The position numbers and the translations under genes are program-made. The notes under the pieces are model-generated. The model did not search any database. It was not told the DNA's origin and saw nothing but the letters and a program-made list of their open reading frames with translations. A DNA stretch of 64,000 nucleotides, taken from NCBI GenBank assembly GCA_947044365.1, contig OX345640.1:925001-989000 (forward strand). Direction: 5' to 3'. The DNA is from Petrosia ficiformis. Its lineage: Eukaryota; Porifera; Demospongiae; Haplosclerida; Petrosiidae. The stretch's first letter is position 1. Every line of letters begins with the position of its first letter. Shown piece after piece: positions 33,383 to 47,568 of this stretch.

Positions 33383-36300
33383 TTACTTCTTCCTAGGTCT
33401 CTTATCGTGTTCTTTGTCATCTATGGATAAAAATGAATAACTATTGTAACTCATTGCTTATGCAGTTGGTTTAATATAATTGAAGGAGTGAGAACCATAG
33501 AGGTCTAATCCACAAAACAGAAATACACACAAATTAACACGAAAACACTCTTAAAATGTGTTTTAGAACAGTGCTTCCCCCAGAATAAATATTAAGTGTG
33601 GGGGAGTGCATCAGTGGTACATGATGTTCAATCAGTGATATAAAACATTGCTTGTGAGCATAAACTTCAAAACTAAAGAGTGGGGGAGTGCTATAGTACC
33701 ACCCTTTGGGGGGAACACAGCAGGGACTGATAAAAATCAAAAATATTTTATATTTGGTATATACAGTGGGACGTTGTGTTTTTGATAAGCTCATATGGCG
33801 CACCATTGGCCCAAAGAGCGTCTTATTTGGCACTGCACAGTTCTCTCTTTGGGCCAGTGGCGCAATTAATTATGATTATATTGTCACTAACAGCATTATC
33901 TCTTAGTTAATTGGCTCAAGATGTATTCTCAATGGCACACACACTAACTATTGTCGAGCCAATTTGGTCCAAGCTTCAAAACTTATCAAAAACTCTGGTG
34001 GGACGTTTCCCATTTCATAATGCAAAATGTTGATAATTTCTAGCAGTTGATTTTAGTTTGGTCCACTATGATAATATGATTCTGAGTGTTCAATTATTCA
34101 TTTTAATAATAAGATACGGAACATACCGACAGGTGTTATTGGACCACCTGGGATAGTACTACTAGAACTAGCTGAAGCAGCTGCTTTCTGTTTGAGTAGA
34201 GTCCAATCAAAAGTATAATCGTATTGATGATTTAATGTACGAAATAGAATACGAAAGAGTTGTCTAAGGTACATATAGTCTGGAGCTTCTTCAAATCGTA
34301 GGCCTCTGCAGTAATTTAGATACATTGCAAATTCTGCTGGAAATCCCTGTAATATGAAGTAAAGGGAAAGATGAACATGTGAAAACATGTCGGAATATAT
34401 GCGCTTATCCCTGCTCTGTGAAGATTGAAATGTTCGTATACTAAATTACGAATCTTATAAATAATTATATACCTGAAGATAGTATATATAATTACATAAT
34501 TATGAAGATCTATGTAGTGTAAATTATCTACTGGTATGTCATCTATGGGATGAGCCAAGCAAACATCACGACAAGAAGTTAATTATGTACTACTTAAAAG
34601 TGATAAAATATCGTAAAGTACTTAAGTGAAAGTAATGTAGAGATAGCAATTCACAACCACCTTTAAAATTTCTACACATAAACTCCTCAAAGCTAATAAC
34701 AGTGTAGTCTTCACATATTAATTTGTAAGGAATAAGGAAAGAGTAACAGTTTTAATTAATGGGTGTGGTCTCAACTTTAATTGGTTTCTCTATAATAAAA
34801 TATAGTTGTCCATAGACAGAGGAAAAATGAATATCTGTTTTATGAAGTGTACTTTGGCTTTCAAGAGACCACCCTGTTAATACAATAAGTAAAATCATAA
34901 GGATATTTTCTTTCTACACATGAAGTTGGATTGAAACTACTCAAAAGACTTACCTTACAAAGCACTTCAATGGGGGTTGATAGTTTCTTTTCACTGATCT
35001 TCTCATATTTCTGTTTCTTTGTAGCAGCCTATAATGAGCAATGTCATCATGATACGACTTGTGATCAATTGTCTGTCTGTCAGTTTGTCTGTCAGTTCAT
35101 CCAATACCATAGCAAGTATATATACATGTATATATATATATACACATTAATAATCATGACACATCCTTTTCTTCTTTTCTGACCTTTAAACCTTGCCAAG
35201 GTAAACTTGATCTGTTGAAGTACATAAGAACATACCCAAGAGATTCCATATCGTCACGCCGTCTGAGAAGAAAGACAAGAGTAATCTCTGTAAAGAATTT
35301 ATTTGCTAATGAGCTAATTACTACAATGTTACCATGGCAATACATTTTCAATGCATGCGACTATCATGTTATTAAAGAAGCCAGTGAATTACAAATGAAA
35401 ATAAAATTAAGTCATTATCAACACCATTTATAAAACCACATCTACTAGCCACACCATTAATTAATGATTAAACCACACCATTAATTATTCTAATAATTAT
35501 ATAGACCACACCCTTTACATAATCCATATTCTAATGCATGATTAAGCCTAGTCTTGTCCCCAGCCACGCCCACTATCGTGGAGAAGTGTCTGATGCAATT
35601 TCATGGTTGAGGCTGACTCAGCATGCAGGGAATCCTGTACACCAATCAAATTCAAGTATACTGTAACATCATCAAATAATAGACGATTAGATGTGAGATA
35701 TGTGCATGAAAATGTGTCAAAGAAATCATTGTTCTGGTAAAAAGTTGTCGCTGATGACTACATGTACCATCCTTTTTTGTTGCAAAGCTAAGGTATGAAA
35801 GTAGATCTACACTACTAAGGCACAGGATGAATGTTTGAAAAGGTTTGCGCATAGAAAAAATGTGTTCGTTAATTTACCAACTCAGAAAAGAGCGTATGTT
35901 ATACCAGTGTCTGACAATGAGTCTACCATTGTTATTTGATATCAAGTGATTGGCAGTGAGTATGGGAAAGAACCCGTCTCTGATATTTTGTCATTGGCAG
36001 CACACAAATTAAAATGATCACGTGTGGCAAGCTAAACAATCACATGACATGCTGAGTCAGCACAACCATGAAATTGCTAGAGAGTCACCTGACGCTTCTG
36101 CACGGTAGTGCGTGTGGCTGGGGACGAGACTAGATTAAGCCACACTTTATGATTAAGCCACACCTTTTAATTATGCTAACTTCAATAATTAAGCCACACC
36201 CTTTAATTATAATTTACTTTTATACGATTAATTAAGCCATACTCTTCATAGTGATTAAGCTACACCTTTACTATATACAATGATTAAGCCACACCCTTTA

Positions 36301-37202
36301 ATTATAATTTACTTTTATACGATTAATTAAGCCATACTCTTCATAGTGATTAAGCTACACCTTTACTATATACAATGATTAAGCCACACCCTTTAATTAT
36401 AATTTACTTTTATATGATTAATTAAGCCATACTCTTCATAGTGATTAAACTACATCTTTACTACAATGATTAAGCCACACCCTTTAATTATAATTTAACC
36501 TTATGATTAATTAAGCCATACTCTTCATAGTGATAAAACTACATCTTTACTATAAATAATGATCAAGTCATGCCTTCTACAGATATCCCTATTAAAGTAT
36601 ACACTGCCTCCCACCCAGAGGAGTTACTCTTATTTGTACTGAATTAGATATTCTATTTTATTCATACCATGAAAACACACTTACAATTCAAAACTGCTAA
36701 GTATCCATCCCAGAGAAAAAAAATACAGGATGGACCATCCCATATATTTTAATTAGTTGATTATAATTATTATGGATTAACATAGTGGGCCAGGTGTATC
36801 CAATCAAGTTAACATATCCTAACCTGTTTAAACTATTTCTGAGAGTTACATGTCAACCACATCAAAAACTGAAATTGGCCAATAATGGACATTTTACTGA
36901 AACCAAATGTTTTTAGTAATTAAGTGTAATAATTAGTTTAAAATCATGAGAAACTAGACATACTATAACTAAAAGTGATTATTATAGTAATACTAAAACA
37001 ACACTAAATTGTATACAAGTAGATATTGAACTTACGATTGTTCAATTCCAAGATGAGCATTAATACTTGCATATCTCGCAGTACCGGTAAGATTCTTATC
37101 TTCTCGATATGGTATATGTTGTTTGGATCGTGTGTCTCGATATTTCTTGGCTAGTCCAAAATCGATAATAAATAACTGATGAGAGATAGATAGATAGATA
37201 GT

Positions 37203-37239
<37 letters not shown>

Positions 37240-40200
37240 TGGGAGAGAGGGAAGGAGGGAGAGAGAGAGAAGGAGGGAGAGGGGGAAAGAGAGAGAAAAA
37301 GAGAGAGAGAGAGAGAGGGAAGGAGGGAGAGAGAGAGAGGAGGAAGGGAGGGAGAAATTAGAAAAAAAAAACAGAACATGTGAAATTCATAAACTATATA
37401 CTCAACTGAATAGTCTACAACAAAAATATAAAACTGATAGACACAACATTTGGACACCCAAGAAGCATATTGTTATCACATGCATCCTGTAAACATGACT
37501 GGAGGAGTTCCATAAGATCATGAATATCATTAAAACTATGAATATCATTAAAAGAACAGCTGAATCATAATTTTGAACATAAACAATAATTATAATAATT
37601 ATGTCATTTGTGATGTTGATATTATCATGCTGTTGTCAAGGAGGCAGAATTTATTCTTGAAACAATTATGGTAGTACATAAACATCAAAGATATTAAACA
37701 TTGATTGATGATGTGCATGTATGTATATATTATGTTGTGCAAACTGTGTGTGAATGTGTATACAGCATAAAATTAATTATGTGGAATGTATACATGTATA
37801 TGTATGTAATTATGTATATATAGATGTATTAGTGTAGTTTTAGTTAACTATAACTATAACTAAAACCCCTTTTTAGTTTTAGTAAGGCATTATGACTTTT
37901 AGTTAACGAAACTATAACTAAATTACAAGTCTATTGTAATAACTATATATAACTAACTAAAATGAAAATTGGTCAATAATGGGCACTTTTAGTTACTAAC
38001 TAAAACCCTTTTAGTAAGCCTAATAAATTATTTTAGTAATATAACTATTTGAAAAGCTAGGCATACTATATATAATTATAACTATAACTAAATGTAGTCA
38101 TTATTGTCATACTAAAGTAACACTAAGATGTATGTATGTATGCGTGTATGTATGTATGCGTGTATGTATGCATGTATTTAAACATGCAATCTGTCATTAA
38201 GTGAATACATAAATTACATGTAGAGCCACTGGGGTGCCTAGCCTTGAGAGCTAGGATCGGTAGGTTCAAGATCTTTGATCCTTGAGGAACTCTCCCTACT
38301 TATATAGTAGTAAGTTAACAACACCACATGTGTATGTACTTTATGTGTGTTGTGTATGTTTGTGTGTGTGCGTGTTGTGTATTGTGTGTACATGTGTTGT
38401 ATGCTTGTCTGTGTTGTGTGTTGTATTTTTGTGTGTATGTATTGTATACGTGTTATACATGTGTGTTGTGTATGTTTGTGTGTGTGTGTTGTGTATTGTG
38501 TGTACATGTGTTGTATGTTTGTGTGTATGTATTGTACATGTGTTATTATACACATATGTTGTGTGTATGTTGTGCCGTTGTTGTGTATACTGACTATGTT
38601 CGTGTGTGTGAAATATTGTTTATACTAAAGATCAGCTATGGTTAATGGACCATGTACAATTGTTTTAGCTTTGATGTACCTTATTACAATGTCTTCCAAT
38701 ACCCATAAGAAAATTATCCGGTTTGATATCTCTGTGAATAAAGTTCTTATTATGTACGTATTCAATACGTCCAATCATCTGAAATTAAGAGATGAAACAT
38801 GTTGTCAATAGCATTTGTTTAATACTTTCTGAGTTTATATGTTTCTAAACACTTAAGAGAAAGGTGATTAATAATTCTACCACGTGTCAACGAGTAGGAG
38901 TAAAAGAAATGAAGTGAGATGGATGGATGAATTAATGGAATGTATAAATGAATGGATGGAGGTATGGACATAACAAAAGAAATGGATGGATGAGATGTAT
39001 GGATGGATGTATGGATGTATCATGTATGGATAGATGTATAGATGGATGGGATGTTTGAATCAATGGAAGGATGTACGGATGGATGTACATGTATGAAAAT
39101 AACAAAAGGAATGGATGAATGGATGATTGAATGAATCTGTTGGTTGATATATGATTGATAGATGAACAAATTAAAATATAGATAGATGTATGAAATATAA
39201 ATAGATGTAGATAGATGGATCTACTAATGATTAATAACTTTTAAGTATAATTAGTAATGAGATATATATTAATTGAAGTGAGTATATGGACAAAGAATGC
39301 ATTACAAATGGAGACAAACAGATTAGAGATACATGTTATGAATATTATATTACTAAACACAATATTAATATTAGGCGCAAAATCCTTAGTAAGTACATCG
39401 GAGATAGTTCAGCGTTCTGCACAGTAATGGTGATCAGATTCTAACTGGCATTTAGTGCTGTTTATCCAGTATATACTTAATTCTGTCTCATTAGCCTATA
39501 TATATATATATATATTATCTGAGAGGTGGCTAATTCATCAAAGAGGTGGTTAGTTCATCTGAGAGGTAGCTAGTTCATCTGAAAGATGGTTATTGACCAT
39601 TCCTGGCTAGCGTAGCAGAAAACTGACTCCGTTTTTAAACGTTCGCATTTTATTGTTTTATTAATAGTTTTCAGGCCTTGATGTATAGGGTGTAATGTGT
39701 CAACAATGAAATCATGGAATTTAGTCATATATTTCTCCATACGACAATAACTATCATATCATGTGACAATATTTATAATAGGCTATCATATCATGTGACA
39801 ACATTTATAACAGACTATCATATCATGTGATAATATTTATAATAGACTATCATATCATGTGACAATATTTATAACAGACTATCGTATCATGTGATACTTA
39901 CCTGATCAGCTAACATTAGTACAGTTTTCATTGTAAAACGTCGTGAACAAAAATTGAATAAATCTTCTAAACTTGGTCCAAGTAAATCCATCACCAGAAC
40001 ATTATAGTCTTTTTCTGATCCATACCACCTGTGAAATGAAAAAGATATGAAAGAAAGATGGAGATACGATGACGAAACTTACTTGATGTGAGGAATACCG
40101 ACACCGCCTTGAAGAATTTTGTATAGTTTAGACTCGTAAAGTAACTGAGGGTGACGTGCTTTGTGTGATTCTAACTTTACAGCAACTTCCTAAACAAAAG

Positions 40201-40387
40201 AAGTAACATAATTATAAATGGGAGAACATCCATGATTAGTGGAGTAACTCACTTCTCCATTTGTGATATTCACTCCAAGATAAATATCCCCAAAACTTCC
40301 ACTACCAATTTTTCGTACTAATCTATACTTCCCTCCTACAGTGAACTCACTCTTTCCACTGCTACCTGACACAGTGCTTGCTGCCAT
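33383..40387 (-). CDS. CSNK1A1: Casein kinase 1 alpha
   Basis: Nine exons: 40387–40253, 40189–40083, 40028–39902, 38778–38680, 37175–37036, 35262–35184, 35028–34954, 34346–34127, 33420–33383; predicted 339 residues. Canonical CK1-alpha serine/threonine kinase: glycine loop IGSGSFG, VAVK lysine, HRDIKPDNF catalytic loop, [28 protein letters not shown], and the tail [10 protein letters not shown]. Known roles include priming phosphorylation of beta-catenin and Hedgehog components. The C-terminus ([14 protein letters not shown]) is basic. Its stop overlaps a strong donor-like GTAAGT, so an alternative 3' exon is possible. Start ATG 40387 gives MAASTVSG before the kinase fold. The neighbouring duplicate has the same intron positions, so this is a tandem gene duplication, not a retrocopy. 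Confidence 0.95.
33545..33990. mobile_element. Nested small repeats in CK1-alpha last intron
   Basis: A segment starting CAGTGCTTCCCCCAGAA and closing CTTTGGGGGGAACACAG (about 33551–33720) has imperfect inverted ends with a repeated gtgggggagtgc core. Next to it (about 33770–33970) are inverted copies of GGCGCAYCATTGGCCCAAAG / CTTTGGGCCAGTGGCGCA. They look like small transposon derivatives; exact ends uncertain. Confidence 0.45.
35549..36132. mobile_element. 584-bp MITE with terminal inverted repeats
   Basis: Ends TAGTCTTGTCCCCAGCCACG and, inverted, TAGTCTCGTCCCCAGCCACA. A second internal inverted pair (AATTTCATGGTTGAGGCTGA / complement near 36045) continues the arms. It is flanked on both sides by GATTAAGCC, which may be a 9-bp target duplication or part of the neighbouring array. 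No coding content. In CK1-alpha intron 5. Confidence 0.75.
36135..36560. repeat. About 95-bp tandem repeat, four copies
   Basis: Units start gattaagccacaccctttaa and include gccatactcttcatagtg. The later copies are more diverged. It adjoins the MITE at 35549–36132, and single unit fragments lie on its other side (35445–35525). Confidence 0.85.
37195..37360. repeat. GA/GGA-rich tract
   Basis: Purine-only run with GA, GGGA and GGAG units, 20 bp from the CK1-alpha exon 37036–37175. Confidence 0.9.
37840..38125. mobile_element. MITE of the 'TTAGTTAACTATAACTAAAACC' type
   Basis: Begins AGTGTAGTTTTAGTTAACTA and ends with an inverted ACTAAAGTAACACTA. The interior carries TTAGTAAGGCATTATGACTT. Related fragments are at 3780–3960, 6235–6305 and 36890–37010, and the interior is the source of the satellite at 59870–60650. 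Confidence 0.6.
38225..38310. repeat. Short dispersed repeat, 'tcttgagaa' family
   Basis: Third copy of the family at 19310: GGTGCCTAGCCTTGAGAGCTAGG … GGTTCAAGATCTTTGATCC … ACTCTCCCTACTTA. Confidence 0.5.
38330..38600. repeat. TGTG/TGTAT low-complexity tract
   Basis: TGTGTTGTGTATGTTTGTG-like repeats in a CK1-alpha intron. Long frames on both strands here are artefacts. Confidence 0.9.
38920..39215. repeat. ATGG/ATGA degenerate microsatellite
   Basis: GGATGGATGTATGGATG-like sequence in a CK1-alpha intron. The same intron of the duplicate carries a shorter GATG tract at about 32035–32100. Confidence 0.85.
39735..39895. repeat. About 31-bp tandem repeat, five copies
   Basis: Units like actatcatatcatgtgacaa repeat up to the splice donor of the CK1-alpha exon 39902–40028. 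The unit contains GTGATACTTAC-like donor-flanking sequence. Confidence 0.8.
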
Positions 40388-41022
40388 AGTTCTCTAAGAT
40401 ATCAATAAAGAAGATAATTGAAACATCTGATGAAATCAAACAGCCGCTATTTATCTGTTATCGTTGCTATCACAGATAAAGGGCTCTACTATCTGCTCAC
40501 CGGAGTATTTTAAGGGGACACCAGTATAAAAACAGTTGAGATAAAACCGAGTTTTGGGATGAAAGGAAAGAACTGCTTATGCCGCACCCATTAAATCTCG
40601 TGGGAGTGGCTCACCTCACCTCTCACCCTATAAATGTACGGAGTTATGCGGATGAATAATTAATTTTGGTCAGTGAGACCAACTGATAAATCAGCCAGTA
40701 TTACTGTTTGACTAATTGACTTGTGTAACACAAACCATTTGCATCACTGGAATATTCATCATCATTCTATTACTATAAGTAAATAATGAAATAGAAAGAG
40801 TGGATGATTATAATTCCATCTTACACACATCACAGTAGATCTGACTTGTCTGAGGTATACAATATTCTCTAGCAGTATGTATATAGAGTAGCTTATTTTA
40901 TCAATGATAAATATAAATTATATACATAGTCTATATATATAATTATGAATGTGCTAACAGTACTATGCTAGCTACACGTGGGTGGAGTTTTACGATATGT
41001 AAACGGAGAACAGGTTTACACA
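40388..41022. promoter_or_regulatory. Divergent promoter region, CK1-alpha / TMED
   Basis: 635 bp between the start codons of CK1-alpha (−) and the p24 gene (+). An E-box in CACGTGGGTGG at 40975–40985 lies 38 bp before the TMED ATG. The same 11 bp in the other orientation lies between FNTA and RPP30. Confidence 0.45.
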
Positions 41023-43355
41023 ATGTCAAGGCTAATCTTGTTTCTATTCATAATATCATGGCTCAAAGGAGGGTTAGGATTATACTTTCATATTCAAGAA
41101 ACAGAACAAAAATGTTTTATGGAAGAGGTTCCATCAGAGACTATGATAGTTGGTGAGTTCTTTGTGTGAATTAATTAAGTTCTTTATAAAAAAATGAATA
41201 ACAACGAAATATTTAATTATATATATATTTATTTATTATGCACTTTTTCAGGTAAATATAAAACACAGTTATATGATAGCGGAAGAGGAGATTGGTTACC
41301 GAGCAGCCCTGGTATCGGAATGCATGTTGAGGTATTTATTAATATATTAAGGTGTGGTCAATTACTCCTCCTATTTAGGTTAAGAATCCAATGGGAAAAG
41401 TTATCTTATCTCGACTTTATTCACATGAAGGAAGATTCACTTTCACAGCTCAAGACTCTGGGGAACATACCATTTGTATGAGTACTAATACTACAAGATG
41501 GTTTGGTGGACAAAGATTGGTATGTATATGTGTGTTGATGTGTTTTGTATGAGAAAACTAACATAGCAAATGTTGGGAAAGTGTAGCACTGTGTAGATCA
41601 AATACTTATCTGTGTAAATCAGTAATATACCCAGGTTAACTATGAAAATGTGTTTCAAGGGTAAATAAAATCAAAAATATTTTGTATTTGGATCAAATTT
41701 TTAATGCATTTTATGCACTATGAATGATATTCAGTAGTTAGCCATGGCTGGTAAGCTGAACCTTTCATTTGGATTTCAACTACATGTACCTTTAATGTTC
41801 AGGAGATCCTGCTCATAGACAACAATTTTGGTGGCTTTCTATAATTTATAGCATTTCCAAACAATGAGGCAAATATCATATGTACAATACAATCATAGTT
41901 GAATATTTGTGATCTGATTATCTGCAAGTCTACGATTATTATTGGTTGTATCTTTCCTTCTTTTGTCCTGTTTAGCGTGTCCATATTGATATTCAAATAG
42001 GAGATCATGCTGTAGATTATGCACAGGTTGCAGCTAGAGAGAAATTGTCAGAATTACAGTTACGCATTAGACAACTATTGGACCAGGTTGAACAGATTAG
42101 CAGAGAACAGGCATATCAAAGGGTATGTATGACTATTATGAATCTACTCAATCCATCATTAAGGCCACATTCTCCACATTCATAGTCAATTCTCCTTTTT
42201 TAATTTTTTTATATTGCAATAACAAGAGAAGATGACTAGATTAGCTTACTACAGTGAAATCCATCTACTGTGGACACCCTGAAATGAGGACACCCCTGTA
42301 TTAAGGACACTTAAAATGTCCCAAACTGTGCTTTATATAAATTCACCTCTGAAATGAGGACACCCCTGTAATCAGGACACTTAGATGTATATTTGTCCAT
42401 AGGGTGTCTGGAATACAGGGGTTCCACTGTATAGCTTTAACTATTAATGTTGAGTTGAAACTGATTCGTTATAAATTCATGAAAATTTATAGATAAAGCT
42501 TCTTGTACACATATGTAGGCCAGTTACCAGTAAAACTTATTTTTTCAAATCCAGTCCACATATACAGTACACCACTGGCTGCTTTTAAAACTATGATTTT
42601 GTAATGAGCTCAGTTTTAATGATTATATGTACTTAAAAAGTTAGTACTTTTTTCATGGCAACAAAAAAAGAGCAGATATGTAGCTGGAGTCAACAGAATC
42701 CTTATCAAATACTTTGATCTGTTACAGACATCTAATGGGTCACACACATTATTATAATTCTTATGATAATAATTTGTTACTATGGATACTAGTGTTATAA
42801 TTGATTTCATTTGAAGTCATCCCACAGCTTGATAATTCTTTGTTGCTATGGACACATCATTTTTTAGCTAGTGATCTACAGCTTGTTAAAGGTTCATCTT
42901 GATCTCACAAAAAATGGTTCATAACTTTAGTTTGGAATGACTAACAATCTTTTTACCAGTACCTTTTTCATATAATTGTCCTTCCTGTTCATTTTGTGCA
43001 TGTCAAATTGGTTCATTATTAAGTTAAAGTATTAACCTTATGGCATTAAACTATACACTATATTACATATAAAGTCATCACATCATAAATTTGAGGTCAT
43101 CATGAGACTTCAGTTTTTTGTCCATCTAACAATCTTTCTGACCATGCATGTTCCATCCTTGAATCATCACATCCTATCTTCTGTCTCTCTTCTCTTCCTC
43201 TTTAGGTAAGAGAAGAAAGGTTTAGAGATATCAGTGATAGTACCAATGCACGAGTATTGTGGTGGTCTTTCGCACAGAGTCTCATACTCATATTAATGGG
43301 TTTCTGGCAAATGCGTCACCTTAAGGGATTCTTTGAGGCAAAGAAACTTGTGTAA
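41023..43355 (+). CDS. TMED4/9: p24 family cargo receptor (TMED4/TMED9 type)
   Basis: Five exons: 41023–41152, 41252–41331, 41379–41519, 41976–42122, 43206–43355; 215 residues, the usual p24 length. Signal peptide ([19 protein letters not shown]), GOLD domain ([15 protein letters not shown] with the first conserved Cys; [20 protein letters not shown] with the second), a coiled coil ([20 protein letters not shown]), one membrane helix, and a cytosolic tail [12 protein letters not shown] with the FF and KKxx signals for COPII and COPI binding. p24 proteins cycle between ER and Golgi and help load cargo such as GPI-anchored proteins. ATG 41023 is chosen because the signal peptide starts there. 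Convergent with FNTA, 166 bp between stops. Confidence 0.96.
42252..42429. mobile_element. 178-bp pogo/Tigger-like MITE
   Basis: Inverted ends CAGTGAAATCCATCTACTG and, from the right, CAGTGGAACCCCTGTATTCC, with TA on both outer sides as for Tc1/mariner-pogo insertions. The interior has paired gaaatgaggacacccctgta copies. It lies in the last TMED intron. Confidence 0.75.
42885..43125. repeat. Copy of the dispersed 'gtcatcacatcat' repeat
   Basis: Carries attttgtgcatgtcaaattg, attaaccttatggcattaaa and tacatataaagtcatcacat. It is one arm of the hairpin element at 43715–44165. Further copies are at 49800–50060 (opposite orientation) and 51860–52070. Confidence 0.75.
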
Positions 43356-43521
43356 CAGGATTGACTAGTTTGGTGTTTAGAACAAACCTGTTTATATCTA
43401 GTTAGGAAGTTAATGACATGATATTCTTTGTTTTTCACTATTCACTAACAAAATTAGCAGTTTTTCAAGATGATAAAATTTGAAATGAATATTTCTAAAA
43501 TGTCTGGTTTGATTCAAAATT

Positions 43522-46500
43522 TTAAGGATCTGGATTTGTCTTATCTTCACTAGACCCTTTGCTTTCTGCTCCATATGCTATTGTTAATCTTCTGCTTGTA
43601 TATTCCCAATACTGTTGACGAATAGGATCTACTTTAGTGGCCAATTTGTGACATAACTATATATGAGATAGAGAGAATTACATTATCTCATAATTAATTA
43701 TAGTTTTAGAGATCTTTCACATCAGAAAAATGTTCATTGCTTTTTAGTTTGGAATCACCAACAATTTCATATAATTATTCTTTTTGTGTATGTCAAATTT
43801 CAATCCATTAATTCATTATTGAGTTACAATATAATCATGTATTAACCTTATGACATTAAACTATATACTATATTACATATAAAGTCATCACATCATAGTG
43901 AATGTGAACAGATGACTTAGTGAAAGTGTTATATACATGTACGAGTGTTGTAAAATCTGTTCACATTAATGATGACCTCAAAATTAGGATGTGATGACTT
44001 TATATGTACTATAGTATATAGTGTAATATCATAAGGTTAATATATGATTATACCGTAACTTAATAATGAAGCAATGGATTGAAATTTGACATAATTATAT
44101 AAAAATTTAATGATGAAGGTAAAAAAATTGTTGTTCATTCCACTAAAGTAAGGGACATTTTCTGTGAATGATCGTTTTAGTAACAGTGTTATTAAAATAC
44201 ATATACATGTATAAAAATTACCAAGTGTTTTTTATGCTACTCCACTAAATAGCAATTGTTACAGTAGAATAATATCCATTAGTTTAGTTAACTAAAACGG
44301 TTTTTAGTTAATAGTTATTAACATGTACATAATTATTACCAAACACATCAAAGAGTTTGAGGTTTTGTATATGTACAGAGATGTCTGCAGTATAACAATA
44401 CCAGTACATCATAGGAAATGTATACATCTATTTTTGGATAATCAGAGAATGTTTTATTAACTTATAAAATTAACAGGAAAGTAGTTTGAAGAGACTGCCA
44501 AAAGAGCTTTTGATCTGTTGGTTGGGATACTGTTCATCTGCTTAAGCTAGTCAGGTCTTTGAGAGAGTTAGTAACAGCTAGGTTTGACAATCATACACTC
44601 CTTTGTCATCATGGAGTCCGATAGCTGAGACGGTAAGAGTGCTTGGCTAGATCGAAGACACTGCTAAAAGAGCTTTGATTCTGCTGGTTAGGATACTGGT
44701 CATTAGCTTAAGCTAGTCAAGTCTTTGAGAGAGTTAGTAACAGCAAGGTTTGAAGCTAGCTTTGCGATTAGTACAATCCTACACTCCTCTGTCATCGGAG
44801 TCTGTATGGGGCTCAGATGGTAAGAGTGCCTGACTAGAAGGCTCTGGGTTCAATCTGTAGTTGGATTCCTGACGTTTCAGTTTTCTAATCCTTTCATAAT
44901 TTCATAATAAGCCTTGTGTTCAATTATAACCAGAGTGATGCGGACAAATACTGGTATGTACAAAAGTGAAGATGAGAATTTAAAAAATACGATTTACCTC
45001 TAAGGCACTCTGAAGGCTCTCGTTATTTCCTTTTTCTGCTTCTTCTTCATAAATTTCCACCATTGTAGATAGAAGATGAGAAGAAGGTACATGTTGATTG
45101 TACAGATAATCACATAATGTTCTGACTAATGGCTGCTCACTCAAACGTTTGTCTTTTAGCACTCTGTAAAGAAAGATGAGATAGTTAAACAAGAAGGCAG
45201 GAAACACTGAAAATCGAAATACTTAACACTGAGTATATAACTTAATGTGTAAATGCTTTTCACAATTTATACCTGCAAAATTTATATTAAAATTAATTAT
45301 ACACAATTTAAAAGCATTTTGAATGTAAATATTAGTTTATTTGTCCTCAATAAAGTCATATCACTTTTAGTTTTAGGCTGTGATCTTTTGATAACACACT
45401 ATGTACACACGGACAGACACATAGACACAGACACACACAGACTAATGTAACCTACTATGGAGTATGTACAACTACTTACTGATTCTCTAACCAATGTATA
45501 GGGAGTTATGTGAGATATGATGTATGGGACTATAAACTTACACACACACACACACAGACTACTGTAACCTACTATGGAGTATGTACAACTACTTACTGAT
45601 TCTCTAACCAATGTATAGGGAGTTATGTGAGATATGATGTATGGGACTATAAACTTACACAGACACACACACACACAGACTACTGTAACCTACTATAGAG
45701 GATGTACAACTACTTACTGATTCTCTAACCAATGTCTAAAATAGGGAGTTATGTGAGGTATGATGTATGGAGGATGTTACTATAAAACTTACCCATGTAA
45801 ATAGTTCCAAGTACTCTCGTTATTGGGAGCTTTTCGAACTAGTGGTATTACATATCTAATGAAGATAAGATGAGATAGTTTTAGCATGATAATAACTACC
45901 ACTTTCATTTATAGTTTAGTATATAATATATATAGTACATTTAGTATATCAATAATTATAGTTTAGTATATAATATATATAGTACATTTAGTATATCAAT
46001 AATTATAGTTTAGTATATAATATATATAGTACATTTAGTATATCAATAATTATAGTTTAGTATATAATATATATAGTACATTTAGTATATCAATAATTAT
46101 AGTTTAGTATATAATATATATAGTACATATAGTATATCAATAATTATAGTTTAGTATATAATATATATAGTACATTTAGTATATCAATAATTATAGTTTA
46201 GTATATAATATATATAGTACATTTAGTACATCAATAATTATAGTTTAGTATATAATATATATAGTACATTTAGTATATCAATAATTATAGTTTAGTATAT
46301 AATATATATAGTACATATAGTATATCAATAATTATAGTTTAGTATATAATATATATAGTACATTTAGTACATCAATAATTATAGTTTAGTATATAATATA
46401 TATAGTACATTTAGTACATCAATAATTATAGTTTAGTATATAATATATATAGTACATATAGTATATCAATAATTATAGTTTAGTATATAATATATATAGT

Positions 46501-47537
46501 ACATTTAGTATATCAATAATTATAGTTTAGTATATAATATATATAGTACATTTAGTACATCAATAATTATAGTTTAGTATATAATATATATAGTACATAT
46601 AGTATATCAATAATTATAGTTTAGTATATAATATATATAGTACATTTAGTACATCAATAATTATAATTAAAAGAATCCTTATTAATGAGTAGTGATGCAT
46701 TGATAATTGGATTGGTTGGTAATCAGGAATTGGTCATTATCACCATTACTTCTAGTATTGGTATCAGTTCCCATATTACGATAAGTGTACTAATAATGTA
46801 ATTTCTTGTGATTATGACATCATTAATTGCTTTTATGATACTCATAGTTATTGAGAAAAGCTCATTTTCATTGAAAGAATCAGAAACCAGAAGGTAGATA
46901 TAATATTGGATGAGCTATCGCTACATATCTATAAAGTAATAATTATTGTGTTTATTGGAATATCAGTAAGATCTCTTATTGGCACATCTCATACTAAAGG
47001 GTTTTGGTCATAGTTAATAATGTTAACAATTCTTTATTTAGTCAAACATTCAAAAAGGGTTTCTGTTGTAGAGACTTACTGTAATTCTCTCTCAATGACA
47101 TCATCAGTAAAACCAGTTGTGTTTGACACAATAAAGTATCTCTGATTCCATGCTGAATTATTTCGAAGATCTTTCTTAATCATCTCATCAGTGAAATCTA
47201 ATTCACCATCCCAAAGTCCATATCTCTGGACTATCCATTGACGATGTTGCCATGAGTGATAATTTTTACCATCCTCCTCAAGGACCTCAGCAGTTAGAGA
47301 GAGCTCCTTTGCTGGATCTTCAGTCCATTCAACAAGCTTTTGACGATGATACCTATAAAATAGTACATTAGTTGTGGGTGTGGTTAATGGGTGAGTCTTA
47401 CCAGACTTGATAATTCTTTGGTTCACTTAAGATAACATCAGCTATAAAGATCATTTCTTCATTTAAGTCTGCATTGATTGCCTGTAATACCTGTCTTCTA
47501 TAATGCCTATATGTATGTATGTATGTATATATGTATA

Positions 47538-47568
<31 letters not shown>

